Assembly: GCF_012726205.1 (NCBI RefSeq)
Contig: NZ_JAASAE010000006.1
Coordinates: forward strand, 227,916-291,915
Direction of reading: 5' to 3'
Origin: Rhodococcus sp. HNM0569
Lineage (GTDB): Bacteria; Actinomycetota; Actinomycetes; Mycobacteriales; Mycobacteriaceae
DNA: 64,000 nt
Below are positions 7,098-15,935 of the stretch, piece by piece; the stretch's first letter is position 1; each line of letters opens with the position of its first letter. The notes beneath the pieces were generated by a model that was not told the origin of the DNA, searched no databases, and saw nothing but the letters and a program-made list of their open reading frames with translations. A program made the translations under genes and the position numbers.

Positions 7098-8477
7098 TCA
7101 CTCCCCCGGTGCCATCAGGTTCTGCAACGTGGGTGCCGCGTCCGCGGCGGGCGACGTGCGGTACACGGTGCCGTCGGCGCCCGCGTACTCGCCCGTGCCC
7201 GCGTCGTAGGTCGCGACGGGTACACCCTCGTAGCTCGACGAGCCCGGCTCCGCACCGGGATTCGGGTTCCCGAAGGGAGGGTTGGTGCCGATCGGCTGGA
7301 ATCCCTCGGGGTCCCGGCACAACTCGGGAGTGGGCGCGCGTTTGCCGGGAAACTCCATGCACGGATAGTTGCGGACGCCACGCACGAGTTCCTTGGAGTC
7401 CTGCGGAATCTTGCAGTACAGATCGTCGGGCGTATCCGGCACCGACAGATCAGCGGGCGAACGGCGTTGCGATGCCGGCAGATAGCCGGTCGTGCATGCC
7501 GGTGGGGCGTTGGCCTGCAGATAGAAGTCGACGTTCGCCGCGCCCACGTCGCGCGCGCCGTTCATGACGGTGAGCTGCGCGGCCTGCAGCGGCGGCAACA
7601 GCACGAGCAGTTGCTGCAGGCCCGGATTGTAGGTCTCGAGCAGCCCGGTGGTGCTCACGAGCTGGCTCAGCAGGATCGGAAGCGTGGGCTGGACGTCGCG
7701 GAACAGCCCGCTCACCGTGGCAGCGGTGGGCGGTGCGGTCTCGAGCACGTGGCGAATCGTGGCGTCGCTGTCGTTCAGCCGGCGGGTGACGGTGACCAGA
7801 CTCGACGTCCACGAGCGGATCTCGTCGGCGGTCGCTCGTTGCGTGTCGAGCAGCGGGGCTGCTTCGTCCAGCAGCTGCTGGGTTTCCGGGAGCTTCTCTT
7901 CGGCAGCGCGCACGAATGTATGTGCGCTGTCGAGCAGTACGCGGAAGTCGTCCTCGCCACCTGCGAATGCACGGAAGGCCTCGTCGAGCAGCGTGCGGAT
8001 CTGCCCTTCGGGGAGTCCCGCGAGCATCGCATTCGCTTCGTCGAGCAACGGCCCGATCGGAACCGGCTGGTTCCGCGCGTCGACATGCACGACGTCGCCG
8101 TCCCGCAATGCCGGCCCGGCGGCCCCGTGATCGTCCGGCACGAAGTCGACGTACTGCTCGCCGACCGCGGACATGCTGCGCACGTACACCGTGGCGTCCG
8201 CGGGAATCTGCGCCCCGCTGTCGATGCGCAGACGTGCGCGGACCCGCGACGGGTCGAGCTCGACGGATTCGACCCGGCCCACCGTCTTGCCCCGGTAGGT
8301 GACATTCGCGTTCTGGTACAGGCCGGCCGCGACATCCATCTCGGCCGTGACGCGCACGACACCGATACCGAGCATCGCGGGCACGTGCAGCACCGTGACG
8401 GCGGTGGTCACGATGCCGACGACCGCGAGAATCGCGAACGCCGTGAGCTGCATCCGGACGAAACGAGTGAGGTTCAC
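7098..8477 (-). CDS. mceF: Mce family protein, MceF position
   Basis: The last gene of the mce operon, 459 residues. One N-terminal membrane helix (about 7-30) is followed by the MlaD-like domain with GLYQNANVTYRGKTVGRVESVEL (about 45-70) and YVRSMSAVGEQYVDFVP. A long helical region (about 150-290) then leads to a Cys- and Pro-rich tail with ACTTGYLPASQRR, DLYCKIP and NYPCMEFPGKR. That order is characteristic of MceF. Mce proteins form a periplasm-spanning hexameric tube that carries lipids to the YrbE permease. The GTG start overlaps the mceE stop by four bases (GTGA). A strong hairpin 24 bases beyond the stop ends the operon. Confidence 0.88.
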   Translation of the reverse strand: MNLTRFVRMQLTAFAILAVVGIVTTAVTVLHVPAMLGIGVVRVTAEMDVAAGLYQNANVTYRGKTVGRVESVELDPSRVRARLRIDSGAQIPADATVYVRSMSAVGEQYVDFVPDDHGAAGPALRDGDVVHVDARNQPVPIGPLLDEANAMLAGLPEGQIRTLLDEAFRAFAGGEDDFRVLLDSAHTFVRAAEEKLPETQQLLDEAAPLLDTQRATADEIRSWTSSLVTVTRRLNDSDATIRHVLETAPPTAATVSGLFRDVQPTLPILLSQLVSTTGLLETYNPGLQQLLVLLPPLQAAQLTVMNGARDVGAANVDFYLQANAPPACTTGYLPASQRRSPADLSVPDTPDDLYCKIPQDSKELVRGVRNYPCMEFPGKRAPTPELCRDPEGFQPIGTNPPFGNPNPGAEPGSSSYEGVPVATYDAGTGEYAGADGTVYRTSPAADAAPTLQNLMAPGE

Positions 8478-9673
8478 GGGGTGCCTCCCGGAAGCGGTGG
8501 CAGACCCGGTAATTCCGGAAGAGCGGGTACCTGCGGCAGCAGCGAGCTCAGCGGCCCGAGCAGTGGATCGGTCGCGGCCGAGGTGGGCCCCGCCGGCATC
8601 CCGACGATGGCCTCGGGGCCCGCCGCCGACGGCCCGAGTGCGGTGCCCGCCGCGAGTCCCGACCGCAAGCGGTCGACCGTGAGGTCGATCGTGAGGAACA
8701 GGTTGGTGAAGTCGCCCTTGACCCCCTTTTCGATCGCGATCTGCGGGAACGGGAATGTCGCGAGCGAATCGACGCTGCCGATGACGTCCTGACCCGAGTC
8801 GGCGAGATACTTCAGGGTGGTGGACAGGTTCTCGAGATCCCGGATGAGGTCCTGCTTCGACTGCGTCGAGAGCCGTTCGGCGGCCGCACCCAGCCGCGAC
8901 GCCGACTCGAGGGCCCCGGTCAGGTCGCGACGTTCGGACGCGAGGATCTCGAGCGCAGGGCCGAGCCGGTCGAGCGCGTCGGCGAGCGTGCCGCGCTGGG
9001 CCGCGAAATTGCCGCTGATCGTGTCGAGCCGGTCGAGGATGTCGACGAGATCGCCGCGCTGGTCGTCGAGGGACGTCGTGAGGGTGTCGGCCTCGGTGAG
9101 CAGCGACCGCGTGGAGTCGGTGTCCTCGAGTGCGGTGCCCAGTTCGCCGGTGACGGTGTGCAACTGGTCGATTCCGCCGCCGTTGAGCACCACCGACAGG
9201 GCCGACAACGTCTGCTCGGTGGTAGGATACACGCCTGCACGTTCGATCGGGATGACGTCGCCCTCCTCGAGGGTGCCCGTGGGCGCCTCGTCCGTGGGCG
9301 GCGCGAGCGCGACGTGCTGCGAGCCGAGCAGGCTGGTCTGGCCGATCGTCGCGTGGCTGTTGGCCGGCAACCGCACGTCGCCGTTCAAGCGCACCGTGAC
9401 GCGCGCATTCCAGCCGTCGGGCCTGATGTGCGCGATGCTGCCGACGGTGACGTCGTCGACCATGACCGGAGAGTTCTCCGTGATGGTCGAGACGTCGGGC
9501 ATCACGATGTCGACCGAGTACGAGCCGGCTCCGCGCCCCTCCGTGCCCGGCAGCGAGAGTGAGTTGAGCCCGGTGCGTCCACAGCCTGCGACGAGCAGAA
9601 CGGCGAGAACGGCGGGTACCACGAATCGCGCAGCGCGGGACGGTGTCGAGGTGTTCGCGCCGCGGCCCCTCAT
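8474..9673 (-). CDS. mceE: Mce family lipoprotein, MceE position (LprK-like)
   Basis: 399 residues with a lipoprotein signal: hydrophobic VVPAVLAVLLVAGC ends in a lipobox cysteine (about residue 32) followed by GRTGLNSL. The MlaD-like domain contains NSPVMVDDVTVGSIAHI and ATIGQTSLLGSQHVALAPP. A coiled helical segment of about 200 residues (TEADTLTTSLDDQRGDLVD onward) and a Pro-rich end follow. In every mce operon the fifth protein is the lipoprotein, so position and sequence agree. The start ATG at 9673 overlaps the mceD stop by four bases. It acts on the outer face of the membrane as part of the Mce transport tube. Confidence 0.9.
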   Translation of the reverse strand: MRGRGANTSTPSRAARFVVPAVLAVLLVAGCGRTGLNSLSLPGTEGRGAGSYSVDIVMPDVSTITENSPVMVDDVTVGSIAHIRPDGWNARVTVRLNGDVRLPANSHATIGQTSLLGSQHVALAPPTDEAPTGTLEEGDVIPIERAGVYPTTEQTLSALSVVLNGGGIDQLHTVTGELGTALEDTDSTRSLLTEADTLTTSLDDQRGDLVDILDRLDTISGNFAAQRGTLADALDRLGPALEILASERRDLTGALESASRLGAAAERLSTQSKQDLIRDLENLSTTLKYLADSGQDVIGSVDSLATFPFPQIAIEKGVKGDFTNLFLTIDLTVDRLRSGLAAGTALGPSAAGPEAIVGMPAGPTSAATDPLLGPLSSLLPQVPALPELPGLPPLPGGTP

Positions 9674-10950
9674 CGTCCGCCCCCCAACAGTTCCGCGAGC
9701 CCACCCGGCACGGTGACCGGCGTACTCTCCGGCAGGTCCATCGCACCCGCATCCTGCATCGAGCCGCCCGGCGCGAGTGCGGGATCGGAATACACGAGGT
9801 CGTCCGGGGTCGCGCGGACACCGGTGAACGCGCCCGACGAGATCGGTGGATAGTTCATCGCGAGGTTGCCGAGAATGGGCCCGAGATACTGTGCACACAG
9901 ATCTGCGCCCTGCTCCGCCGTCGCGTTCGCGAGACCCGCGATCGCGCCGCAGATGAAATTCACCGGATTGCCCGTGTTCTGGGTTGCCGCGACGCCCGCG
10001 AACGTGCCCTGCAACGGCGAGTAGATGTTGTAGTAGTTGTCGAGGGCCGTGGGCGCGATGTGCATGACGCGCTCGAGCGTCGACCGGTGCTCGACCAGCA
10101 CGCTGGTGGCGTCTGCCAGCCTGCCGACCTGTTCGGTGAGCGCGCCACGGTTGTCGCCGACGAAACTCTCGACGTCACCGAGCGCGATGTCCAGATCGGC
10201 GAGCGAGCGCCCCAGAGTGTCCGACGAATCGGCCAGCGTGCCACTCACTTCGGAGAGCCGCCGCTGGAAGTTCTCGATCTGCTGCGTACTCGACGACAAC
10301 GCCGCAGTGAACGTCTGCAGGTTCTCGACGGACGCGAAGATGTCCGGGCTGCTCTCCGACAGCAGTTTCATCGTGCGCGACAACTCGGTGATCGTCGTGT
10401 GGAAGCGTTCGCCCTCGCCGCTGAGTGCCCCCGACGCCGAATCGACGAACCGGCTCAGCGAGCCCTGACTGTCGGCACCGTCCGGACCGAGCGCGGTGGT
10501 GAGCCGTTCGAGCTCGGCGGTGATCTTGTCCCACTCGATCGGCACCGCCGTGCGCTCGCGCGGGAAATGGCCGTCGCCGCGCATCACCGGGCCTTCGCCG
10601 CGGTATGCCGGCGCGAGTTGCACGTAGCGCGACGCGACGAGGCTCGTCGCGACGACCGCGGCCTTCGCGTCGGCAGGGACCGACACCGACCGGTCGAGCT
10701 CGAGAGTGACCTCGGAGCCGTCGACGCCCGGTTCTATCGACCGCACCGTGCCGACCTTGACGCCCGCGATCCGGACGTCGTCGCCCTCGTACACGCCGAT
10801 GGTGGAGGGGAAGTCGGCCGTGAGGGTGTAGAAACGCAGTGCGGGGACCACATATCGCCACACTCCCGCAATCGCGACGATCAGCACCACCGCGGCGATC
10901 GCGAGGACGACGGTGCGGCGGGTGCTGCGACCCGCGTGCTCGGTGGTCAT
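9670..10950 (-). CDS. mceD: Mce family protein, MceD position
   Basis: 426 residues: one N-terminal membrane helix (about 12-33), the MlaD domain with TIGVYEGDDVRIAGVKVGTV (about 50-69) and SLVASRYVQLAPAY, then a Ser/Asp-rich helical region and a long tail with NYYNIYSPLQGTFAGVAA, two cysteines (NFICGAI, DLCAQYLG) and a Pro/Gly-rich end. This matches MceD of Mce4-type operons. It overlaps mceC by four bases and mceE by four bases, so translation is coupled along the operon. Role: one of six subunits of the lipid-conducting Mce assembly. Confidence 0.88.
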   Translation of the reverse strand: MTTEHAGRSTRRTVVLAIAAVVLIVAIAGVWRYVVPALRFYTLTADFPSTIGVYEGDDVRIAGVKVGTVRSIEPGVDGSEVTLELDRSVSVPADAKAAVVATSLVASRYVQLAPAYRGEGPVMRGDGHFPRERTAVPIEWDKITAELERLTTALGPDGADSQGSLSRFVDSASGALSGEGERFHTTITELSRTMKLLSESSPDIFASVENLQTFTAALSSSTQQIENFQRRLSEVSGTLADSSDTLGRSLADLDIALGDVESFVGDNRGALTEQVGRLADATSVLVEHRSTLERVMHIAPTALDNYYNIYSPLQGTFAGVAATQNTGNPVNFICGAIAGLANATAEQGADLCAQYLGPILGNLAMNYPPISSGAFTGVRATPDDLVYSDPALAPGGSMQDAGAMDLPESTPVTVPGGLAELLGGGR

Positions 10951-11981
10951 CGCACCTCCGGAATGGGTAGCGGCGCAGGGGGGAGCCCGAAGCCTGCGTT
11001 GAGCAACGGTTGCAGATACTGCGCGGGGACGAGATTGGCGACGAAGGCGTAGTAGAACGGCCCCGACGCGACGACGTCGGCGAGCTCGCCCGCGTACACG
11101 GACAACCCGTCGATCGACGACCCGAGCTGAGTCTTCTTGTCCTGCAGAGTCGCCACCACTCGATTGAGCTTGTCGAGCACCGGCCCGAGCACTGCCTGAT
11201 TCTCGCCGACGAGCCCGGTGAGCTCGCGCGACACCGATCCGACGCCCGCGATGAGCCCGGCGATCTGCTCGCGGCGCGCGGACAGTTCGGTGAGCAACTG
11301 GTCGCCGCCGACGAACAGCGCGTCCACCTGATCCGCGCGTTCGGCGAGCAGCCCGGTGACTTCCTGCGCATTCGCGAACACCTGCCGCAACTGCTCGTCG
11401 CGGGTCGACAGCGACTGCGACAGGCGGGTGAGCCCGTCGAGTGCGCCGGTGAGCTGCGGGTCGACCTGCCGCAGGACGTCGGACACGGCATCGAGCGAAT
11501 CACCGACCGTTTCGGTGTCGAGTTGATCGATGGTGTCCGCGGTGCCCTCGAGCGCGTCGACGAGCGAGAACGGCGAGTTGGTGCGGTCGAGCGGGATGAC
11601 GTCGTCGGGGCCGAGCCGGCCGGAGCCGTCGGACGTGAGGACGAGGGCACGCTTGCCGAGCAGCGAGTTCGTCTTGATCTCGGCACGGGTGGTGTCGCCG
11701 AGGGGGACGTCCGGCGTGACGGCGAATTCGACGTCGGCATCGCCGGTGTCGCTGAGTGAGATCTTCTCCACGGTGCCGACGGGGACACCCGCGACGACGA
11801 CATCGTCGCCCGCCGCGAGGCCACCCGCCTCGCCGAACAGCGCACGATAGGTGAGATCGGCGTTGACGAACTGGAGGCGGTCGAACTGCAGGCCCGTGAG
11901 CACCATCGCCGCGCACAGCACGATGCCGATCAGGCCGATGCGGAATCGCGAACGCCGTTCGCGGTCTTCGTGGTCGGTCAT
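10947..11981 (-). CDS. mceC: Mce family protein, MceC position
   Basis: 344 residues with a membrane helix (about 12-33), the MlaD domain (GGLAAGDDVVVAGVPVGTV about 50-68, then IKTNSLLGKRALVLTSDG) and an extended helical stretch rich in QLRQVFANAQ-like heptads. It ends in ANLVPAQYLQPLLNAGF, the conserved MceC tail. The ATG at 11981 shares one base with the mceB stop (TGATG). Upstream in-frame codons are antisense-like Arg-rich sequence and were left out. Part of the eight-gene yrbE-mce import operon. Confidence 0.88.
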   Translation of the reverse strand: MTDHEDRERRSRFRIGLIGIVLCAAMVLTGLQFDRLQFVNADLTYRALFGEAGGLAAGDDVVVAGVPVGTVEKISLSDTGDADVEFAVTPDVPLGDTTRAEIKTNSLLGKRALVLTSDGSGRLGPDDVIPLDRTNSPFSLVDALEGTADTIDQLDTETVGDSLDAVSDVLRQVDPQLTGALDGLTRLSQSLSTRDEQLRQVFANAQEVTGLLAERADQVDALFVGGDQLLTELSARREQIAGLIAGVGSVSRELTGLVGENQAVLGPVLDKLNRVVATLQDKKTQLGSSIDGLSVYAGELADVVASGPFYYAFVANLVPAQYLQPLLNAGFGLPPAPLPIPEVR

Positions 11982-13006
11982 CAGGCGGCACACCTCCCTT
12001 CGGTCTGGCCGATGAGCCGGGTCGTGATCGGTTCGCCGTCGAGGCCGGTGAACTTGATCGACAGCTCGCACAGGTAGAACTGGAAGAAGCTGCCGTACAC
12101 GCCGGTGCGTACGAGCTTGCGGTAGCTCTCCGGCAGCCGGTCGAGCAGCGACTCGAGCGCGGGCCTTCCGATGTCGAGTTGCTCGGCGGCACGGTCGAGT
12201 TCGGTGAGCGCGGGGGTGAGGGCAGGCCGCGCGTCGGTGAGCAGGTCGGTGACCGAGGCCGTGGCGCTGTCGAGGGTGCCGATCGAGCGGCCGAGAGATT
12301 CGCGGTCGGCCGCGAGGCCACTCACGAGGGACTCGAGTTGCACGACGGTCTCCGAGAACTGGTCGCCCTTCGCGGCGACGGTGCCGAGCACCGTGCGCAG
12401 GTTGTCGACGACCTCGCCGATCACGCGGTCTCGGTCGGCGAGAGTGGACGTGAGCGAGCCGGTACTCGCGAGCGCCGATTCGACCGTGCCGCCCTGGCCT
12501 TGCAGGATGCGCAGCAGCGACAGCGACAGCGCGTTGACCTGGCCCGGGTCGAGACCTCGGAACAGCGGCTTGAACCCCCCGATCAGCTTGTCCAGGTCGA
12601 GTGCGGGTGCGGTGCGCTCGCGCGGGATCGTGCTGCCCGCGGGCAGCGGCGTGGCGCTGCCCGGGCCGTCGAGGAGCTGCAGGTATCGGTCGCCGGTGAG
12701 GTTCTGGTAGCGGACCGTGGCCTTCGTGCTCTCGAGGACGGGTGTGCCGCGGTCGACGCTGAACTCGACGATCGCGCGCGACGAGTCGCGCACCTCGACC
12801 GACGACACGGTGCCCACCGCGACGCCCGCGACACGCACCGTCGACCCCGTCGTGATGCCCGACGCGTCGGTGAACTCGGCACGGTACCGGTCGGTCGGCG
12901 CGAAATCGCACTGGGCGAGCACCGTGCCGAGCGCGGCGGTGACGAGCAGCATGACGACCGCGTAGATCCCGAGTTTGACCGCGACGCCGCGAAATCCGGC
13001 CCTCAC
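11981..13006 (-). CDS. mceB: Mce family protein, MceB position
   Basis: 341 residues: membrane helix at about 9-30, MlaD domain with YRAEFTDASGITTGSTVRVAG and YQNLTGDRYLQLLDG, a helical region with AAKGDQFSETVVQLESLV, and the MceB end GSFFQFYLCELSIKFTG. The conserved FYLC(D/E) segment near the C-terminus is typical of MceB. It starts with GTG overlapping the mceA stop by three bases and runs one base into mceC. Role as for the other Mce subunits: a wall-side part of the lipid channel. Confidence 0.88.
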   Translation of the reverse strand: MRAGFRGVAVKLGIYAVVMLLVTAALGTVLAQCDFAPTDRYRAEFTDASGITTGSTVRVAGVAVGTVSSVEVRDSSRAIVEFSVDRGTPVLESTKATVRYQNLTGDRYLQLLDGPGSATPLPAGSTIPRERTAPALDLDKLIGGFKPLFRGLDPGQVNALSLSLLRILQGQGGTVESALASTGSLTSTLADRDRVIGEVVDNLRTVLGTVAAKGDQFSETVVQLESLVSGLAADRESLGRSIGTLDSATASVTDLLTDARPALTPALTELDRAAEQLDIGRPALESLLDRLPESYRKLVRTGVYGSFFQFYLCELSIKFTGLDGEPITTRLIGQTEGRCAA

Positions 13007-14172
13007 CGCGTTCCCCCTTCGAACGGGACGCCGTACAGGACGTCGAACACATTGCCGAAGTTGATCTGCGGTTGCTGCAGGATCGGATTGTGTGGATTGG
13101 CGCCCGTGTCCGCGACGACGAAGGGCGCGTGCGCATTCGGGTCGGGCTGGGGCAGCCCCAGGCAGTACGGACCGCCCTTGGCGGCGACCTTGGGCAGGTT
13201 GTTCTCGACTGTATACGTGGGCACCCCCGGCAACAGGCCCGCCTGCAGCCGGATACCCGGCTGACCACCGTAGACCGGCAAGCCGACCTGGGAGCCGTGC
13301 ACGTAACCACCGAACATGCAGGGGAACTCGGGCGCGTAATAGGAGAGGATGTCGGTGGTCGGGACGAGTTGCGCGAGCATCGTGGTGAGTGCGGGATTGT
13401 TCTCTTCCAGCACGGCGCCCCCCGAGTCGCCCAGGCCCGTGAGCTCGAGCAGCGTGAGGTCGAGATTGGCTTGTTCGGCGACGACGGTGTCGGCACTCAC
13501 GGTTGCCTGGCGGAGGATGTCGAGCAGACCGGGCGAGGCATCGGCGTACACCGCGGCGACATCCGCGCCGGCGTCGATGTCGTGGCGCAGCGACTGCCCG
13601 TGCGCGTTGATGCCCGCGAGATAGGTGTTCGACAGGTCGAGCACCTCGCCCAGTTCCTCGCCGCGCCCGCGCAGGCCCGCCGCGAGCGAACCGAGGGTCG
13701 CGTTGAGCTTCTCGGGTTCGACGCTGCGCAGCACCGACGACAGGTTCTCGAACACGGTGTTGATCTCGACGGTGACCGCGTCGGCCTCGAACGTGGCGCC
13801 CGAGACGAGGGATCCGACCGGTGCGGTGTCGGGCGGCACGAAGTTGACGTACTTGGCGCCGAACGCAGTGGTGGAGTTGATCAGGACGGTGGAATTGGCA
13901 GGCACGTCGCGCGCACCCGCGGCATCGATGTCGAGGTGCAGCACGGCGCCGTCGGTCGCGTACTCGACGCGGGCCACGCGGCCGACCACGACGCCGCGGG
14001 ACTTGACCTTCGCGTCGACGTCGAGGTTGAGACCCGCCCGTTCGGTGCGGACGGTGACCGGGACCGTGGCGGTGAAGCGGTCTGTGTAGAGCATCGCGGC
14101 GACGACGAACACCCCGGCGATCAGGACGACGAGGCCGAGGGCTGCGAGGCGTTGGGCGTGGAGTCGAGTCAC
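13003..14172 (-). CDS. mceA: Mce family protein, MceA position (Mce4A-like)
   Basis: 389 residues starting with GTG (VTRLHAQRLAALG), five bases after the yrbEB stop. A membrane helix (about 10-30) precedes the MlaD/Mce domain: TVRTERAGLNLDVDAKVKSRG, then STTAFGAKYVNFVPP. A helical part and a long Cys-containing tail with YYAPEFPCMFGGYVHGS, GGPYCLGLPQPDPNAHAPFV and NVFDVLYGVPFEGG follow. These tail blocks are shared by MceA proteins. In Mce4 systems MceA is needed for uptake of cholesterol; that substrate is inferred here from the flanking CYP125 and FadD19 homologues. The frame extends further upstream but only as an overlap with yrbEB. Confidence 0.88.
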   Translation of the reverse strand: MTRLHAQRLAALGLVVLIAGVFVVAAMLYTDRFTATVPVTVRTERAGLNLDVDAKVKSRGVVVGRVARVEYATDGAVLHLDIDAAGARDVPANSTVLINSTTAFGAKYVNFVPPDTAPVGSLVSGATFEADAVTVEINTVFENLSSVLRSVEPEKLNATLGSLAAGLRGRGEELGEVLDLSNTYLAGINAHGQSLRHDIDAGADVAAVYADASPGLLDILRQATVSADTVVAEQANLDLTLLELTGLGDSGGAVLEENNPALTTMLAQLVPTTDILSYYAPEFPCMFGGYVHGSQVGLPVYGGQPGIRLQAGLLPGVPTYTVENNLPKVAAKGGPYCLGLPQPDPNAHAPFVVADTGANPHNPILQQPQINFGNVFDVLYGVPFEGGTR

Positions 14173-14177
14173 GGCCG

Positions 14178-15026
14178 CTATCCCGACAGGTTGAAGTTGC
14201 CGGACCGTCCGTAGACGGCGAGGGAGATGAGCAGGGTGACCGTCACGACCGCGACGAGCGACGTGCGCACGGCGCTGCCGACGGCGCGTCCGACGCCTGC
14301 GGGCCCGCCCGCGGCGTTGTAGCCGTAGTAGGTGTGGATGAGCATGACCGTCACCGCCATGACGACTGCCTGGAAGAACGACCACATCACGTCGGACGCG
14401 ATGAGGAAGGTCGAGAAGTAGTGGTCGTAGGTTCCACCGGACTGCCCGTACAGCACGACCGTCGCGAAGCGACTTGCGAAGAACGACGCGAGCAGCGCGA
14501 GCGCGTACAGCGGGATGATCGCCAGCAGGCCCGCGAGCAGGCGGGTGCTCACGAGATACGGGACCGGCCGGATCGCCATCGACTCGAGCGCGTCGATCTC
14601 GTCCGACACCCGCATCGCGCCGAGCTGTGCGGTGGCACCCGCCCCGATCGTGGCAGACAGTCCGATGCCCGCGATGACGGGAGCCGCGATCCTGACGTTG
14701 ATGAAGGCCGCGAAGAAGCCCGTGAGCGCCTCGATCCCGACATTGCCGAGCGAGCTGTACCCCTGTACCGCGATCGTGCCGCCCGTGAAGAGCGTGAGGA
14801 AGCCGACGATGACGACCGAGCCGCCGATGAGCGCGAGCGCGCCCGTGCCCATGCTGATTTCGGCGACGAGGCGCAGCGTTTCCTTGCGGTAGCGGCGCAC
14901 GGCGAGCGGAATGGTCGCAAGCGCCATGATGTCGAACAGTGCCTGGGCGCCGATCTGATCGACCTGGCCGACGACGCGACGCTGGAACCGGTGGAGACGA
15001 GCGAATCGATGTGTGTAGATGGCCAA
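14178..15026 (-). CDS. yrbE4B: YrbE family permease, YrbEB position (MlaE-like)
   Basis: A 282-residue MlaE/YrbE permease with five to six membrane helices and the family core GNVGIEALTGFFAAFINVRIAAPVI, read in parts as EALTGFF and RIAAPVIAGIGLSATIGAG, followed by AQLGAMRVSDEIDALESM. The E(D)-IDAL loop contacts the ATPase in MlaE-type transporters. The start is unusual: TTG at 15026, four bases after the yrbEA stop and directly behind a GGGGGG ribosome binding site; no ATG or GTG fits better. Together with YrbEA it forms the inner-membrane permease of the Mce ABC transporter; the ATPase (MceG/Mkl) is not in the window, as usual. Confidence 0.88.
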   Translation of the reverse strand: MAIYTHRFARLHRFQRRVVGQVDQIGAQALFDIMALATIPLAVRRYRKETLRLVAEISMGTGALALIGGSVVIVGFLTLFTGGTIAVQGYSSLGNVGIEALTGFFAAFINVRIAAPVIAGIGLSATIGAGATAQLGAMRVSDEIDALESMAIRPVPYLVSTRLLAGLLAIIPLYALALLASFFASRFATVVLYGQSGGTYDHYFSTFLIASDVMWSFFQAVVMAVTVMLIHTYYGYNAAGGPAGVGRAVGSAVRTSLVAVVTVTLLISLAVYGRSGNFNLSG

Positions 15027-15030
15027 CCCG

Positions 15031-15801
15031 TCACCCCCCGGTGAGTTTGATGCCTACTGCCGTGATGACGATGTTGACCACGAAGAGCGCCATGAACGCG
15101 TACACGACGGTCTCGTTGACCGCCTCCCCCACCGCTTTCGCACCGCCGCGGACCGTGAGTCCGCGGTAGCACGCGACGAGGCCGGCGATGACACCGAACG
15201 CACCTGCCTTGACGATCGCGATGACGAACTCGCCCGACCCGGTGAGCAATGTGATGCCGTCGGCGAACGCGCCCGGGTTGACTCCCTGCAGGAAAACCGA
15301 GAACACGTAGCCGCCCGCGATGCCGATGGTGCACACGAGCCCGTTGAGCAGGATCGCGACGACCATCGACGCGAGCACACGTGGCACCGCGAGCCGCTCG
15401 ATCGGGTCGATGCCCAGCACCCGCATCGCGTCGATCTCCTCGCGAATGGTGCGCGACCCGAGATCGGCGCAGATCGCCGTGGCCCCGGCACCCGCGACGA
15501 TGAGGACCGTGACGATGGGACCGACCTGCGTGACCGCACCCAGCGCGGCACCCGCGCCCGACAGGTCCGCGGCACCGATCTCGCGCAGCAGGATGTTGAG
15601 CGTGAAACTGACGAGGACCGTGAACGGCACGGCGACGAGTACCGCGGGAAGCGTGGAGACACGTGCGACGAACCAGGCCTGCTCGACGAACTCGCGGGCC
15701 TGGAACGGGCGCGTGAACATGCATCGCAGGGTGTCCCAAGACATTTCGAAGAAACCGCCGGTGCTCGTGACAGGGGCGGCGAGAGCAGCTTTCAGTCGCA
15801 T
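15031..15801 (-). CDS. yrbE4A: YrbE family permease, YrbEA position (YrbE4A-like)
   Basis: A 256-residue MlaE-type permease, first gene of the mce operon. It shows GGFFEMSWDTLRCMFTRPFQ at the start, the core SFTLNILLREIGAADLSG, ADLGSRTIREEIDAMRVLG (the ATPase-contacting loop) and GGYVFSVFLQGVNPGAFADG. The wording is very close to YrbE4A of the mycobacterial cholesterol importer as remembered, which is why the operon is assigned to the Mce4 type. The ATG at 15801 gives the usual family length; a promoter lies 45 bases upstream. Longer readings upstream run into the neighbouring P450 antisense-like region and are not credible. Confidence 0.88.
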   Translation of the reverse strand: MRLKAALAAPVTSTGGFFEMSWDTLRCMFTRPFQAREFVEQAWFVARVSTLPAVLVAVPFTVLVSFTLNILLREIGAADLSGAGAALGAVTQVGPIVTVLIVAGAGATAICADLGSRTIREEIDAMRVLGIDPIERLAVPRVLASMVVAILLNGLVCTIGIAGGYVFSVFLQGVNPGAFADGITLLTGSGEFVIAIVKAGAFGVIAGLVACYRGLTVRGGAKAVGEAVNETVVYAFMALFVVNIVITAVGIKLTGG

Positions 15802-15852
15802 GACCGTTCCGATCGAGGACGGGTGCCGGACGCTCGTGATGTGATCGGCGTC

Positions 15853-15881
15853 ATAGTATCCAGCGCTGCATCCACAGTCAA
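15853..15881 (-). promoter_or_regulatory. Promoter of the yrbE-mce operon
   Basis: On the minus strand, TTGACT (complement of 15876-15881) is followed after exactly 17 bases by TACTAT (complement of 15853-15858). Transcription would start near 15846 and leave a leader of about 45 bases before yrbE4A. No KstR consensus was found in this 134-base gap, unlike in front of the FadD19-like gene. Confidence 0.7.
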
Positions 15882-15935
15882 CGACCGAGACGGCAGTTTC
15901 GTTGCAAAATACGGAAATTCGGTGTGATCGACAGA

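Noticed and set aside
13072..14214. Long plus-strand open frame opposite mceA
   Set aside because: Codon shadow of mceA; His/Arg/Gly-rich, no ribosome site, lies within an unbroken operon.
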